Assembly (NCBI RefSeq): GCF_001956695.1
Contig: NZ_CP019070.1
Location: 2,480,001 to 2,544,000, forward strand
From: Poseidonibacter parvus
Lineage (GTDB): Bacteria > Campylobacterota > Campylobacteria > Campylobacterales > Arcobacteraceae
Reading direction: 5' to 3'
Length of the DNA: 64,000 nucleotides
The position numbers and the translations under genes were made by a program. Below, one piece after another: positions 35,867 to 44,433 of the stretch. Numbering within the stretch: the first letter of the stretch is position 1; each line of letters opens with the position of its first letter. Below the pieces are notes generated by a model. It saw nothing but the letters and a program-made list of their open reading frames with translations, searched no databases and had not been told where the DNA came from.

Positions 35867-37774
35867 ATGAAAACCTATAATTATAAGCTAAAAAATGAAA
35901 ACATTCAAGATATTATAAACTTTGATTTATTTAAAAATAAAGAGAATATTCTTATACAAGTTTTTTGCGGTCAAGAAAAATCAAGATTACAAGAAACGGT
36001 AGATTCATTATTTAGCTTTTTACCTAATGCATTTTGTATTGGAACTACAACTAATGGTGAAATTTATGAAGGTGAAGTAACTTCTTTTTCTATTATAATT
36101 TCTATTTCAATTTTTGAAGAAACATTTATAAAAGAATCTTTCCAAACACAAAAGAGTAGTTTTCAAAAAGGCTTGCAATTAGCAAAAGAATTAATCACTC
36201 CAAATACTAAACTTCTGATTTTATTTACAGATGCTTTACATACTAATGCAGATGAACTCTTAAAAGGAATAAAGGAAATAAATCCTTCAGTAATGATTGC
36301 AGGTGCAATAGCAGGAGATAATTCAAACTTTAAAAACACTTATATATCTTCAGGAAATAAAGTTTTTGATAATGGAACAGTTGGAATTTCTTTAAACTCA
36401 GATAACTTAAATGTTCAAAATGATTCAAGATTTAATTGGTCTCCTATTGGAATTGAGCATAAGATTACAAAAGCAGTAGACAACAGGGTTTATGAAATCA
36501 ATAATATCAAAGCAATAAGTTTTTATGAAAAATATTTAGGAAAAGAATTTTCAGATTTATTTTTGCAAAATTCAATAGCCTTTCCTCTTTTAATAAAAAA
36601 CAATAATTCATATATAGCAAGAGCAGCATTAAAGCTATTTGAAGATGGAAGTTTAGAATTTTCAGGCAATCTAAAAGAGGGTCAAAAAGTAAAGTTTGGG
36701 TTTGGTAATGCTGAAATGATTTTAAAAGACCCAATAATTCCTTATGATAAAGATTATAGTGATATACAAAGTTTTTTTATTTATTCATGTGTTGCAAGAA
36801 AAATTTTTGTTGGGGATTCAATAAATAAAGAAAATAGTGCTTATTCAAGTATTGCAAATACTGCTGGATTTTTTTCTTATGGGGAGTTTTACTATGAAAA
36901 AGAAAATACTAAACTACTTAACCAATGTTTTACAATGGTTGCTTTAAAAGAATCAATCACAAACAAAAATATTAACTCAAATTTAAATCAAAAAAATAAG
37001 AATATTACTTCTAGTAAGTATTCTAAAACTATGCAAACATTAACTCATTTAATTGAACAATCATCAAAAGATTATGATGAGCAATCAAAACACTTAGAAA
37101 TAGAAAAAATAAATTCACAAATGCTATTAACCTCTCAAAAAATATTCTTAAGACATGCTGTACATGAAACAAATACACCTATATCAGTTATTATGAGTAA
37201 TATTGAACTTTATGAAATGGAACATGGGAAAAATAGTTATTTATCAACAATTGAAGTTGCTTTAAAAAATATTTTTAACATTTACGATGATTTAAGTTAT
37301 TTAGTAAAAAAAGATCAGTTTAATTATCCTAAAAGAGATATTGATTTTGTAGACTATATTCGTTCAAGAATAGATTTCTTTAATTTATCTGCAAAGCAAT
37401 TTGGTTCAAACATAGTTTTTAATTCTATGTTTAAAACATTAACTTTTAATTTTAATGAAACTAAACTACAAAGAATTATTGATAATAACTTAACAAATGC
37501 GATAAAATACACTCAAGAGAATTCAAATATTTACATTACTTTGACAAAAGAAGAAAATAGTCATATTCTAACGTTTTCTTCTTGTTCTCAGTATATTCAA
37601 AACCCACAAAAAGTATTTAAAGAGTATTATAGGGAAGAATCTATAAAAGAAGGTTTTGGATTAGGCCTTAGTTTAGTAAAAAGAATTTGTGATGAAGAGA
37701 ATGTAGATATAAAAGTTGAATCAAATGAATTTTATACCTCATTTAACTATATTTTTAATTTGGAGGCAAAATGA
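35867..37774 (+). CDS. FIST-domain sensor histidine kinase
   Basis: A 635-residue soluble two-component kinase. Residues about 25-210 and 220-365 form the FIST N and C sensory domains (ITPNTKLLILFTDALH, MIAGAIAGDN), thought to bind small molecules such as amino acids. A short coiled linker leads to the H box RHAVHETNTP with H433 as phospho-acceptor, the N box DNNLTNAIKYT (539-549), and the G2 box EGFGLGLSL (595-603). The G1 box is unusual: SSCSQYIQNP stands where DxGxG is expected. It overlaps the response-regulator start by 4 bases, so they form a pair. No membrane segment is seen. Confidence 0.88.
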   Translation: MKTYNYKLKNENIQDIINFDLFKNKENILIQVFCGQEKSRLQETVDSLFSFLPNAFCIGTTTNGEIYEGEVTSFSIIISISIFEETFIKESFQTQKSSFQKGLQLAKELITPNTKLLILFTDALHTNADELLKGIKEINPSVMIAGAIAGDNSNFKNTYISSGNKVFDNGTVGISLNSDNLNVQNDSRFNWSPIGIEHKITKAVDNRVYEINNIKAISFYEKYLGKEFSDLFLQNSIAFPLLIKNNNSYIARAALKLFEDGSLEFSGNLKEGQKVKFGFGNAEMILKDPIIPYDKDYSDIQSFFIYSCVARKIFVGDSINKENSAYSSIANTAGFFSYGEFYYEKENTKLLNQCFTMVALKESITNKNINSNLNQKNKNITSSKYSKTMQTLTHLIEQSSKDYDEQSKHLEIEKINSQMLLTSQKIFLRHAVHETNTPISVIMSNIELYEMEHGKNSYLSTIEVALKNIFNIYDDLSYLVKKDQFNYPKRDIDFVDYIRSRIDFFNLSAKQFGSNIVFNSMFKTLTFNFNETKLQRIIDNNLTNAIKYTQENSNIYITLTKEENSHILTFSSCSQYIQNPQKVFKEYYREESIKEGFGLGLSLVKRICDEENVDIKVESNEFYTSFNYIFNLEAK

Positions 37775-38436
37775 AAATCTTATTATTAGAAGACGATGTA
37801 ATGCTAAATCGTGCAATTACTCAGTATCTTCAATCAACTAATCATGAAGTAAGAACAGCAAGAGATGGAACAAATTGTCTTAGAATATTGGATGAAGAAG
37901 CTTTTGAACTTTTAATACTTGATATTAATGTTCCAGATATTAATGGTTTTGAAGTCCTTGAAACACTTCATGGAAAGAATATAATTATTCCTACTATTTT
38001 TATATCTGCATTAATTGATATTGAAGAGATTTCAAGAGCTTTTGAACTTGGCTGTTATGATTATTTAAAAAAACCTTTTCACTTAAAAGAGTTAACTTTA
38101 CGAATAAATAAAATATCGCAATCACAAATAGTTCCACAACAAAATAAAGTACTTTCACAATGTTATAGTTTTAACTCAAACTCTTTAACACTTATGTATA
38201 ACAACACTACTCATACTCTTACAAAAAGACAATTACAAATTATTCAACTACTTGCAAGATATAAAAACGCTACAGTTAATTATGATATGTTTAGAGAATA
38301 TGTTTGGAGAGATGATAATATTGATAACGCAACAATAAGAGCAGAAGTTAATAGACTAAAAAAAGTATTAAAAGAAGATTTTATTACAAATATTAGAGGT
38401 CTTGGTTATATGATTGAGTATGAAAAAGAAGAATAA
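37771..38436 (+). CDS. OmpR-family response regulator
   Basis: A 221-residue DNA-binding regulator. The receiver domain has acidic residues E7/D8/D9, phospho-acceptor D51 (LLILDINVPDINGFEVLE) and the conserved lysine in YLKKPF. The C-terminal winged helix (TLTKRQLQIIQLLARYKN, then RAEVNRLKKVLKEDFITNIRGLGYMIEYE) is OmpR/PhoB-like. GGAGG lies 6 bases before the ATG, which overlaps the FIST kinase stop (ATGA), so this is its cognate output. Target genes are not known. Confidence 0.93.
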   Translation: MKILLLEDDVMLNRAITQYLQSTNHEVRTARDGTNCLRILDEEAFELLILDINVPDINGFEVLETLHGKNIIIPTIFISALIDIEEISRAFELGCYDYLKKPFHLKELTLRINKISQSQIVPQQNKVLSQCYSFNSNSLTLMYNNTTHTLTKRQLQIIQLLARYKNATVNYDMFREYVWRDDNIDNATIRAEVNRLKKVLKEDFITNIRGLGYMIEYEKEE

Positions 38437-38441
38437 AATTT

Positions 38442-38774
38442 ATGAGTAAGAAAAAAGGTGATGAAGCAGAAGAAAAAGCTAAATCTTTTTTGCAAAATTT
38501 AAAGTATGAGATAATTGAACAAAATTTTTATGCCAAGAAACTTGGTGAAATAGATATTATTGCAAAAAAAGATAATGTTTATTTCTTTTGTGAAGTAAAA
38601 TCTGCAAATGATTATGAAGTTGCAGTAAATAATATAACTCCTTCAAAGCTATCAAAAATCAAAAGAAGTCTAGATTATTATTTACAAATTAAGAAGCTAA
38701 ATGTTGCTTACTGCATACATGTCATTATTGTTACACCTTCAAGTATAGATTTACTTGAAAATGTAACACTTTAA
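38442..38774 (+). CDS. YraN/UPF0102 family endonuclease-like protein
   Basis: A 110-residue protein with the family's restriction-endonuclease-like core: KKGDEAEEKAKSFLQ at the start, GEIDIIAKKDNVYFFCEVK (the D-ExK-type motif) in the middle, and a short basic C terminus. YraN proteins are common and poorly defined; some evidence links them to DNA repair or recombination in other bacteria. It starts 5 bases after the response regulator, suggesting co-transcription without implying shared function. Confidence 0.88.
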   Translation: MSKKKGDEAEEKAKSFLQNLKYEIIEQNFYAKKLGEIDIIAKKDNVYFFCEVKSANDYEVAVNNITPSKLSKIKRSLDYYLQIKKLNVAYCIHVIIVTPSSIDLLENVTL

Positions 38775-38784
38775 TCTTCAAGTT

Positions 38785-39969
38785 TTACGAAACATAACTT
38801 TTAAATTTTTTTGCACCTAAAAGCATTAAAACTCCAGAAAATACAATAGCTGCAGTTACATATAAAGCATAATCATAATTTCCAGTCCAATCAGTTAAAC
38901 TAACAGCATATAAAGGAGCAGTAACTTGACCTATTCCATATGCAGTTGTAAGTGCTCCCATAAGCATAACTGGATTCTTTCCAGCTAATTTACCACCTAA
39001 GTTCATAAATAGTGCAACAAGTCCAGTAAACGTTCCACCGTATAAAATTCCACAAAATAAGTTTAAATACATATTTGTAGTCATTGTAGGTATTAATATT
39101 CCAACTATTTGTATAGACATTGCAATTATAATTATATTTATACTTCCATATTTATGTGCAAGTTTCATCCAAATAATTGCAGCAGGAATTCCAGCAAGTC
39201 CAACTAGTAACCAAGATAAACCAGCAACTGCTTCTAAACCTGAAATTGATTTTAAAATAGTTGGAAGAAAAGTTCCTTGAATTACAAACCCAACACCTTC
39301 TGTAAAATATGCTGCAATTAATATTATAACAAAGGGTGAAAATAAAGATTTATTTAATGGATGTTTTTCATTACTAGAAGCTATTTGCTTATCAAAAGAT
39401 AATATATACAAAGGATAAAAAGTCACAAGTGCACCTATAATAGTTAAAACAATCCATGATGTTTGCCAAGAAGAAATAGATAAAATAAATCTACTTATAA
39501 TATCAGAAGAAGCCAAGGCAATTCCAATACCTGAAAAGTATATTCCCATTGCTTTTGTTTTATCTTCGAAATCTAATTTAGTCATTACAATAGCAGCACC
39601 AACAACTAAAGCCATAGCTGAACCAAAGCCTGCAATAATACGACCTATTGACCATAAAATATCATTTGTTGTAATACCCATAATTAAAGTTGTTAAAATA
39701 CAAAGAACTGTACCTATTCTAAAATATTTAACTTTTGTATTAATATCTTTTATAAAAATAGCAAAAATTGAACCTGATAAATATCCAACATAATTCAAAG
39801 AAGCCAAAACTCCTGAAAAAGTTAAAGACAAAGTTTGGTCTTCAAGCATTGAAGGAAGAAGCGAAGTATATGAAAACCTTGCAACTCCAACTCCAATAAA
39901 GAGTCCAATTATTCCTGCTAATAAAATATTGAAATTATTGTTTTTATCTAATAAATTAAAACTACTCAT
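38785..39969 (-). CDS. MFS transporter, YbfB/YjiJ-like
   Basis: A 394-residue integral membrane protein with twelve predicted helices and MFS character, beginning in NILLAGIIGLFIGVGVARFSYTSLLPSML, which matches the YbfB/YjiJ group. The substrate is unknown. It overlaps the end of the AraC-type regulator gene by 8 bases and so lies downstream of it in one operon, which suggests that the regulator senses a compound moved by this transporter. Confidence 0.85.
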   Translation of the reverse strand: MSSFNLLDKNNNFNILLAGIIGLFIGVGVARFSYTSLLPSMLEDQTLSLTFSGVLASLNYVGYLSGSIFAIFIKDINTKVKYFRIGTVLCILTTLIMGITTNDILWSIGRIIAGFGSAMALVVGAAIVMTKLDFEDKTKAMGIYFSGIGIALASSDIISRFILSISSWQTSWIVLTIIGALVTFYPLYILSFDKQIASSNEKHPLNKSLFSPFVIILIAAYFTEGVGFVIQGTFLPTILKSISGLEAVAGLSWLLVGLAGIPAAIIWMKLAHKYGSINIIIIAMSIQIVGILIPTMTTNMYLNLFCGILYGGTFTGLVALFMNLGGKLAGKNPVMLMGALTTAYGIGQVTAPLYAVSLTDWTGNYDYALYVTAAIVFSGVLMLLGAKKFKSYVS

Positions 39970-40801
39970 CTTTTTCCTTTTTTCTACTTTTATTTATATC
40001 ATTTTGATATGCTTTTGGTGTTAATGCAAAAACTTTTTTAAATACATTTGTTAAATGACTTTGATCATAAAAACCTACTTCAACAGCAGCTTCTGAAATA
40101 TCGACACCTTGGCTAATTAATTTTTTTGCTCTATGAACTCTTTTGTTTACAATATAAGCATTAGCTGATAATCCAAAATCTTGGTTGCAAATTCGTATAA
40201 TATGATAGGGACTCACTTTTAACTCTTTTGAAATACTAGTTAATGTCAATTTTGATGAAATGTTTTTTTCAACATATTCTTTAAAATCTTTTGCAATTTT
40301 TGTTGTTTCATCAATTTTTAAAAATGTTTTTTCAGAAACATATTTATTAAAAATATTTTTCAAAAAAGTTAACAATTCTAACTCTTTTTTTATTACATCA
40401 CTTTTCTCATATAATATATTAAATAATTCAAAAAACTCTTTATTTAAATCCAAGTCATCTATTATATTTGATAAGGCAATAATGTCTTTTGTGTCAAATA
40501 ATTGATTTTGCAAATTTTTATACCAATCTCTTTGAATATAAATCACATAATAATCTTTGTTTTCATCATCACAAATTGAATAATGAACTTCATTTGGATT
40601 AATAATAATTAATCTCTTTTCTTTTAAAATAAGTTCTTTATCATTAACAATAAATTTTGCTCTACCTTCTTTTAATCCTATTATACATATCATATTATGA
40701 TAATGTTTTTGTGGACATTCAAAAAATCTTGTACTGTATTTTAACTCTAGATATGAAAGTTGGGGTATTTTAAAAATTCTGTTATTTGTATTTTCTATCA
40801 T
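39962..40801 (-). CDS. AraC-family transcriptional regulator
   Basis: A 279-residue regulator. The N terminus has a cupin-like sensing domain (HNMICIIGLKEGRAKFIVND, with HYS/ICDDENKDYYVIYI). The C terminus has two AraC helix-turn-helices: LTSISKELKVSPYHIIRICNQDFG and ISEAAVEVGFYDQSHLTNVFKKVFALTPKAYQ. It is transcribed with the MFS transporter just downstream, with coupling by 8-base overlap. The inducer is unknown. Confidence 0.92.
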   Translation of the reverse strand: MIENTNNRIFKIPQLSYLELKYSTRFFECPQKHYHNMICIIGLKEGRAKFIVNDKELILKEKRLIIINPNEVHYSICDDENKDYYVIYIQRDWYKNLQNQLFDTKDIIALSNIIDDLDLNKEFFELFNILYEKSDVIKKELELLTFLKNIFNKYVSEKTFLKIDETTKIAKDFKEYVEKNISSKLTLTSISKELKVSPYHIIRICNQDFGLSANAYIVNKRVHRAKKLISQGVDISEAAVEVGFYDQSHLTNVFKKVFALTPKAYQNDINKSRKKEKDE

Positions 40802-40861
40802 TTTGCTATCTTACATAATAAAAGTTTAAAAGTCTTGGAAAATATTGCTATTAGTGATTTA

Positions 40862-40897
40862 AAGGTGAAAGAAAAGTTGTTAGTAAACTTTCACCTT
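40862..40897. other. Long-range hairpin upstream of the AraC gene
   Basis: AAGGTGAAAG (40862-40871) and CTTTCACCTT (40888-40897) form a perfect 10-bp stem with a 16-base loop, 61-96 bases upstream of the AraC start. There is no T run on either side. It may be an RNA structure, a terminator relic, or a dyad operator. Confidence 0.4.
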
Positions 40898-40956
40898 GCG
40901 TGTTTTAGCTTGTATATAAAAATTAGTGGAAAAAGTATAACAACAATTAGTAGCAT
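40891..40956 (-). CDS. Possible 21-residue membrane peptide
   Basis: A short frame between the AraC regulator and bioF. The peptide is one hydrophobic helix starting MLLIVVILFPLIF with a basic end (KLKHAR). That composition is typical of small single-span membrane proteins. However, there is no Shine-Dalgarno, the stop lies in the hairpin stem, and AT-rich DNA easily makes such frames by chance. Low confidence. Confidence 0.18.
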   Translation of the reverse strand: MLLIVVILFPLIFIYKLKHAR

Positions 40957-41016
40957 TAAACTAGCATGATTATTACTTTTTAATTATTCAACGATTATTT
41001 AGCAATTTTAAGTTAA

Positions 41017-41022
41017 TATAAT
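41017..41022 (+). promoter_or_regulatory. -10 element for the bioF-like operon
   Basis: TATAAT lies 21 bases before the TTG start of the bioF-like gene, with GGAG between them. Confidence 0.5.
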
Positions 41023-41043
41023 TAAACACTAACGGAGAACTTT

Positions 41044-42138
41044 TTGTATTCAAAAGAACTATCATCTATCAAAAAATCAAATCGTTTTAGAACTCGAGAA
41101 ATATTTTCAAAAGATATAATTGATCTTGCATCAAATGATTATTTAGGCTTATCTACGAATAAAGATATTTTCCAAAAAGCTTATGAAAGAGTACTAAAAG
41201 AGCAATACACTTCACCAAAAGCTTCTATGCTTGTAAATGGCTACAATCAAATTCATAAAGATTTTGAAGATCTTTTATGTAAAACAAATAAGTTTCAAGC
41301 AGGTGTAGCTGTTGGTTCTGGATTTCTAGCAAACATTGCAATGATTGAAGCATTATGTAGAAAAAATGATACTTTATTTATTGATGAAGATTATCATGCA
41401 AGTGGAATACTTGCCACTAAACTTTTAAAACCAGAACAAGTAGTTGTATTTAAACATAATGATTCACTTGACTTAGAAAATAAAATTTTACAAAACACTA
41501 GAAGTGGTAGAAATATCGTAGCAATTGAAGGTGTTTATTCTATGGGTGGAGATTTAGCACCCATAGAATTATTTCATATTCAAGAAAAATATAATACCCT
41601 ACTTTTAGTTGATGAAGCTCATAGTTCAGGTGTAATTGGCGATAATTTACTAGGTATATTTGACCATTATAAAATTAAACCTAATAAGTATCATATTAAA
41701 ATGGGCACACTTGGTAAAGCTTATGGCTCTTATGGTGCATATATATTAGCTTCAAATGAAATCATAGATTTTTTAGTAAATAGAGCAAAGCCAATAATTT
41801 ACTCAACTGCTCCTTCCCTTTTTGATATAGCACTAGGCTTTGAATCATTAAAATATATAATTGAAAATAAAAAAACTCTAAAAGAAAAGATAAATGAGAA
41901 TTTAACTATTATACGTACTATATTAGGTATAAAATCTAATAGTTTAATTATCCCTATTGATATAGGTGATAATAAAAAAGTAAAACAAATACAAGCTGTT
42001 TTACAAGAAAAATCATACCTAGTTGGTGCAATTAGACAACCGACTGTTAAAAGTGCGATTATACGGCTAATTGCAAAAATAGATATTAATGAAAATGACT
42101 TAACCAAGGTATGTCAAGTTTTAAAGGAATTAAAATGA
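41044..42138 (+). CDS. bioF: 8-Amino-7-oxononanoate synthase-like alpha-oxoamine synthase
   Basis: PLP enzyme of 364 residues that most likely condenses pimeloyl-ACP (or -CoA) with alanine for biotin. Recognisable are LASNDYLGLS, the FIDEDYHAS region, VDEAHSSGVIG and the PLP lysine in MGTLGKAYGSYGAY. The start is a TTG supported by GGAG 6-7 bases upstream; no ATG is better placed. No other biotin genes are nearby, so a glycine-acetyltransferase-like role is a minor alternative. Its stop overlaps the next start as ATGA. Confidence 0.85.
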   Translation: MYSKELSSIKKSNRFRTREIFSKDIIDLASNDYLGLSTNKDIFQKAYERVLKEQYTSPKASMLVNGYNQIHKDFEDLLCKTNKFQAGVAVGSGFLANIAMIEALCRKNDTLFIDEDYHASGILATKLLKPEQVVVFKHNDSLDLENKILQNTRSGRNIVAIEGVYSMGGDLAPIELFHIQEKYNTLLLVDEAHSSGVIGDNLLGIFDHYKIKPNKYHIKMGTLGKAYGSYGAYILASNEIIDFLVNRAKPIIYSTAPSLFDIALGFESLKYIIENKKTLKEKINENLTIIRTILGIKSNSLIIPIDIGDNKKVKQIQAVLQEKSYLVGAIRQPTVKSAIIRLIAKIDINENDLTKVCQVLKELK

Positions 42139-42371
42139 GAATAGTATTAATTAGTTTACTAACATTATCTGCAGCTTTTGCTCAAAATACTATAAATATG
42201 AAAAAATGTGAACTACTAGAAATTTCTCCATATACAAAATTATTCTCATGTCATAAAATTGACTACTTAGTTGAATATAAAATAGAAGTAGATTTAAGCG
42301 AAGCAGATAGTATTAAAAAAATTACAATGATTACACCAACTTCACAAACAGTAATCAAAACAGGAAAATAA
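42135..42371 (+). CDS. Small exported protein of unknown function
   Basis: A 78-residue protein with a short signal peptide (MRIVLISLLTLSAAFA) and two cysteines in the mature part (KCELLE and FSCHKI) that could form a disulfide. I start at 42135, where AAAGGA is well spaced and the ATG overlaps the bioF stop; the longer frame from 42111 lacks support. The carbonic anhydrase starts directly after its stop. I do not recognise the family. Confidence 0.7.
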   Translation: MRIVLISLLTLSAAFAQNTINMKKCELLEISPYTKLFSCHKIDYLVEYKIEVDLSEADSIKKITMITPTSQTVIKTGK

Positions 42372-43025
42372 ATGATAATAAATGATTTAGTAAAAGGTAA
42401 TAAAAAATTTAGAGAAGTTAACTTTCCTAGATTTCAAGGAAATATTAAAGAGCTAGTTGAACATGGACAAAAACCAGAAATTCTTTTTGTAGGATGTAGT
42501 GATAGTAGAATTACACCTGATTTAATGCTTGATACAAAGCCTGGAGATATGTTTATTTTAAGAAATGTAGGAAACTTTGTTCCTCCATATAGTCCTGATG
42601 AAGATTACCATGGTAGCTCAGCTGCAATTGAATACGCAGTTTCAGTTTTAGGAGTTAAACATATTATTATTTGTGGTCATTCACATTGTGGTGCTTGTAA
42701 AAGTTTATACAAAGATATAGGTGATTCACCTGATTTAATTCACGTAAAGAAATGGTTAGAACTTGGTAAGAGAGCTAAAGAATATACACTTTTAGCAATT
42801 CAAGATAAAAGTGATAAAGAGAAATTATATAGAGCAACTGAGAGAATTTCAGTAGTCCATCAATTAGAAAACTTACTTACATTTCCAGATGTTGAAAGAA
42901 AAATAAAAAGTGGTGAATTACAAATTCACGGCTGGTATTATAGAATAGAAGATGGTACATTAGAGTCTTATGATGGAGAAAAATGTTCATTTGTTCCATT
43001 AATGGAAGATAATTATGGAAAATAA
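42372..43025 (+). CDS. Beta-class carbonic anhydrase
   Basis: Interconverts CO2 and bicarbonate, important for capnophilic and microaerobic growth. The 217-residue protein has zinc ligands C42 (GCSDSRITPD, with D44 and R46 as the catalytic dyad), H103 and C106 (CGHSHCGACKS). It begins immediately after the upstream stop and overlaps the following membrane-protein gene by 11 bases, so translation is coupled along the operon. No signal peptide, hence cytoplasmic. Confidence 0.95.
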   Translation: MIINDLVKGNKKFREVNFPRFQGNIKELVEHGQKPEILFVGCSDSRITPDLMLDTKPGDMFILRNVGNFVPPYSPDEDYHGSSAAIEYAVSVLGVKHIIICGHSHCGACKSLYKDIGDSPDLIHVKKWLELGKRAKEYTLLAIQDKSDKEKLYRATERISVVHQLENLLTFPDVERKIKSGELQIHGWYYRIEDGTLESYDGEKCSFVPLMEDNYGK

Positions 43026-43335
43026 TGAAGTAAGAAGATTACCAAAAAAAACCATTATAATAATTGTCATATTATTTCTTGCAGGTTTTGCAGTATTCAT
43101 GACATTAAAAATATTAAAACAAGACAAAATGACCGAAATTCTTGCAACCTTAGGACATAAAAATATAGATAAAATTGAAGTAATAAATAAACTAAGTGTT
43201 GAAGATAAAGAAACAAGATATAAAAGTAAAGTGTATAAAGTTATGTTTCACGATATTGATTTAGATAAAACATGTATTGGTTTTATTCATATGGGTAGAT
43301 ATAACAAAAATACTAAAGACCTTGATTGTAAATAG
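43015..43335 (+). CDS. Small membrane-anchored protein of unknown function
   Basis: A 106-residue protein with a single N-terminal membrane helix (about residues 12-33, IIIIVILFLAGFAVFMTLKI) after a short basic cytoplasmic end. The remaining 70 residues face the periplasm and include two cysteines (KTCIGFI and DLDCK at the end). It overlaps carbonic anhydrase upstream and lies 8 bases before mqnE. I do not recognise the family; it may serve an envelope role. Confidence 0.7.
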   Translation: MENNEVRRLPKKTIIIIVILFLAGFAVFMTLKILKQDKMTEILATLGHKNIDKIEVINKLSVEDKETRYKSKVYKVMFHDIDLDKTCIGFIHMGRYNKNTKDLDCK

Positions 43336-43343
43336 GAATAATT

Positions 43344-44405
43344 ATGAGTATTATAGAAAAATTAGAAAACAATGAAAGATTAAATTACGAAGATGCCATT
43401 AAACTTTATGATTTAGATTTATTCATACTTGCAAAATATGCAAATAGAATAAGAGAAGAGAAACATGGTAAAAAAACATATTTCAATATTAATAGACATA
43501 TAAACCCAACAAATATTTGTAAAGATGTTTGCCAATTTTGTGCTTATAGTGCAAGTAGAAAAAACCCTTTACAATATACATTAACACATGAAGAGATTTT
43601 AGAAATTGTAAAAACTTCATCAAAAAAGGATATTAAAGAAGTACATATTGTATCAGCACATAATCCAAATACTGGCTTACAATGGTATATGGATGTATTT
43701 AAAAAGATAAAAGAAAACTTTCCATCAATTCATGTAAAAGCTTTAACAGCTGCTGAGATTCATTTTTTAAGTACAGAGTATAATCTTACATATGAAGAAT
43801 TGATTGCAAAAATGATTGAGCATGGAATTGATTCAATGCCAGGTGGTGGAGCTGAAATTTTTGACGAAAAAGTACGTAAAAAAATCTGTGGAGGAAAAGT
43901 TACTTCACAACAATGGTTAGATATTCATAGAACTTGGCATAAAGCTGGGAAACAAAGTAATGCTACTATGCTTTTTGGACACGTTGAAAGTAGAGAACAT
44001 AGAATTGATCATATGATTAGACTTCGTGATTTACAAGATGAAACAGGAGGTTTTAATGCCTTTATTCCACTTGTATATCAAACAGAAAACAATTACTTAA
44101 AAATTGATGCACCATTAACAGGTGTTGAAATTTTAAAAACTTATGCAATCGCAAGAATTGTTTTAGATAATATTTCAAACATCAAAGCATATTGGGCAAC
44201 TTCAACTGTAAAACTTGCTTTAATAGCACAAGAATTTGGCTCAAACGATGTAGATGGTACAATTGAAAAAGAATCAATTCAAAGTGCTGCAGGAGCAACA
44301 AGTGCAAAAGGAGTTGCATTAAAAGAGTTTGTTGACTTAATAAGAAATACTGGATTTACTCCTGTTGAGAGAGACTCTGTTTATAATGAACTAAAAACTT
44401 GGTAA
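43344..44405 (+). CDS. mqnE: Aminodeoxyfutalosine synthase (radical SAM)
   Basis: Joins the enolpyruvyl benzoate unit with adenosine in the futalosine route to menaquinone. The 353-residue protein has the radical-SAM cysteines C59xxxC63xxC66 (ICKDVCQFC), then LPGGGAEIF-type text (DSMPGGGAEIFDEKVRKKICG) and TMLFGHVESREHRIDH. These features fit MqnE better than the related cyclase MqnC. AGGAA lies before the ATG. It is the last gene of the bioF-like operon, without a clear terminator. Confidence 0.93.
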   Translation: MSIIEKLENNERLNYEDAIKLYDLDLFILAKYANRIREEKHGKKTYFNINRHINPTNICKDVCQFCAYSASRKNPLQYTLTHEEILEIVKTSSKKDIKEVHIVSAHNPNTGLQWYMDVFKKIKENFPSIHVKALTAAEIHFLSTEYNLTYEELIAKMIEHGIDSMPGGGAEIFDEKVRKKICGGKVTSQQWLDIHRTWHKAGKQSNATMLFGHVESREHRIDHMIRLRDLQDETGGFNAFIPLVYQTENNYLKIDAPLTGVEILKTYAIARIVLDNISNIKAYWATSTVKLALIAQEFGSNDVDGTIEKESIQSAAGATSAKGVALKEFVDLIRNTGFTPVERDSVYNELKTW

Positions 44406-44433
44406 AAGTTTTTAGTTTATCTTTTTCAAATTA

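Noticed and set aside
40760-40969. A 69-codon plus-strand frame over the AraC start region
   Set aside because: No ribosome site, overlaps AraC on the other strand, and composition is not protein-like.
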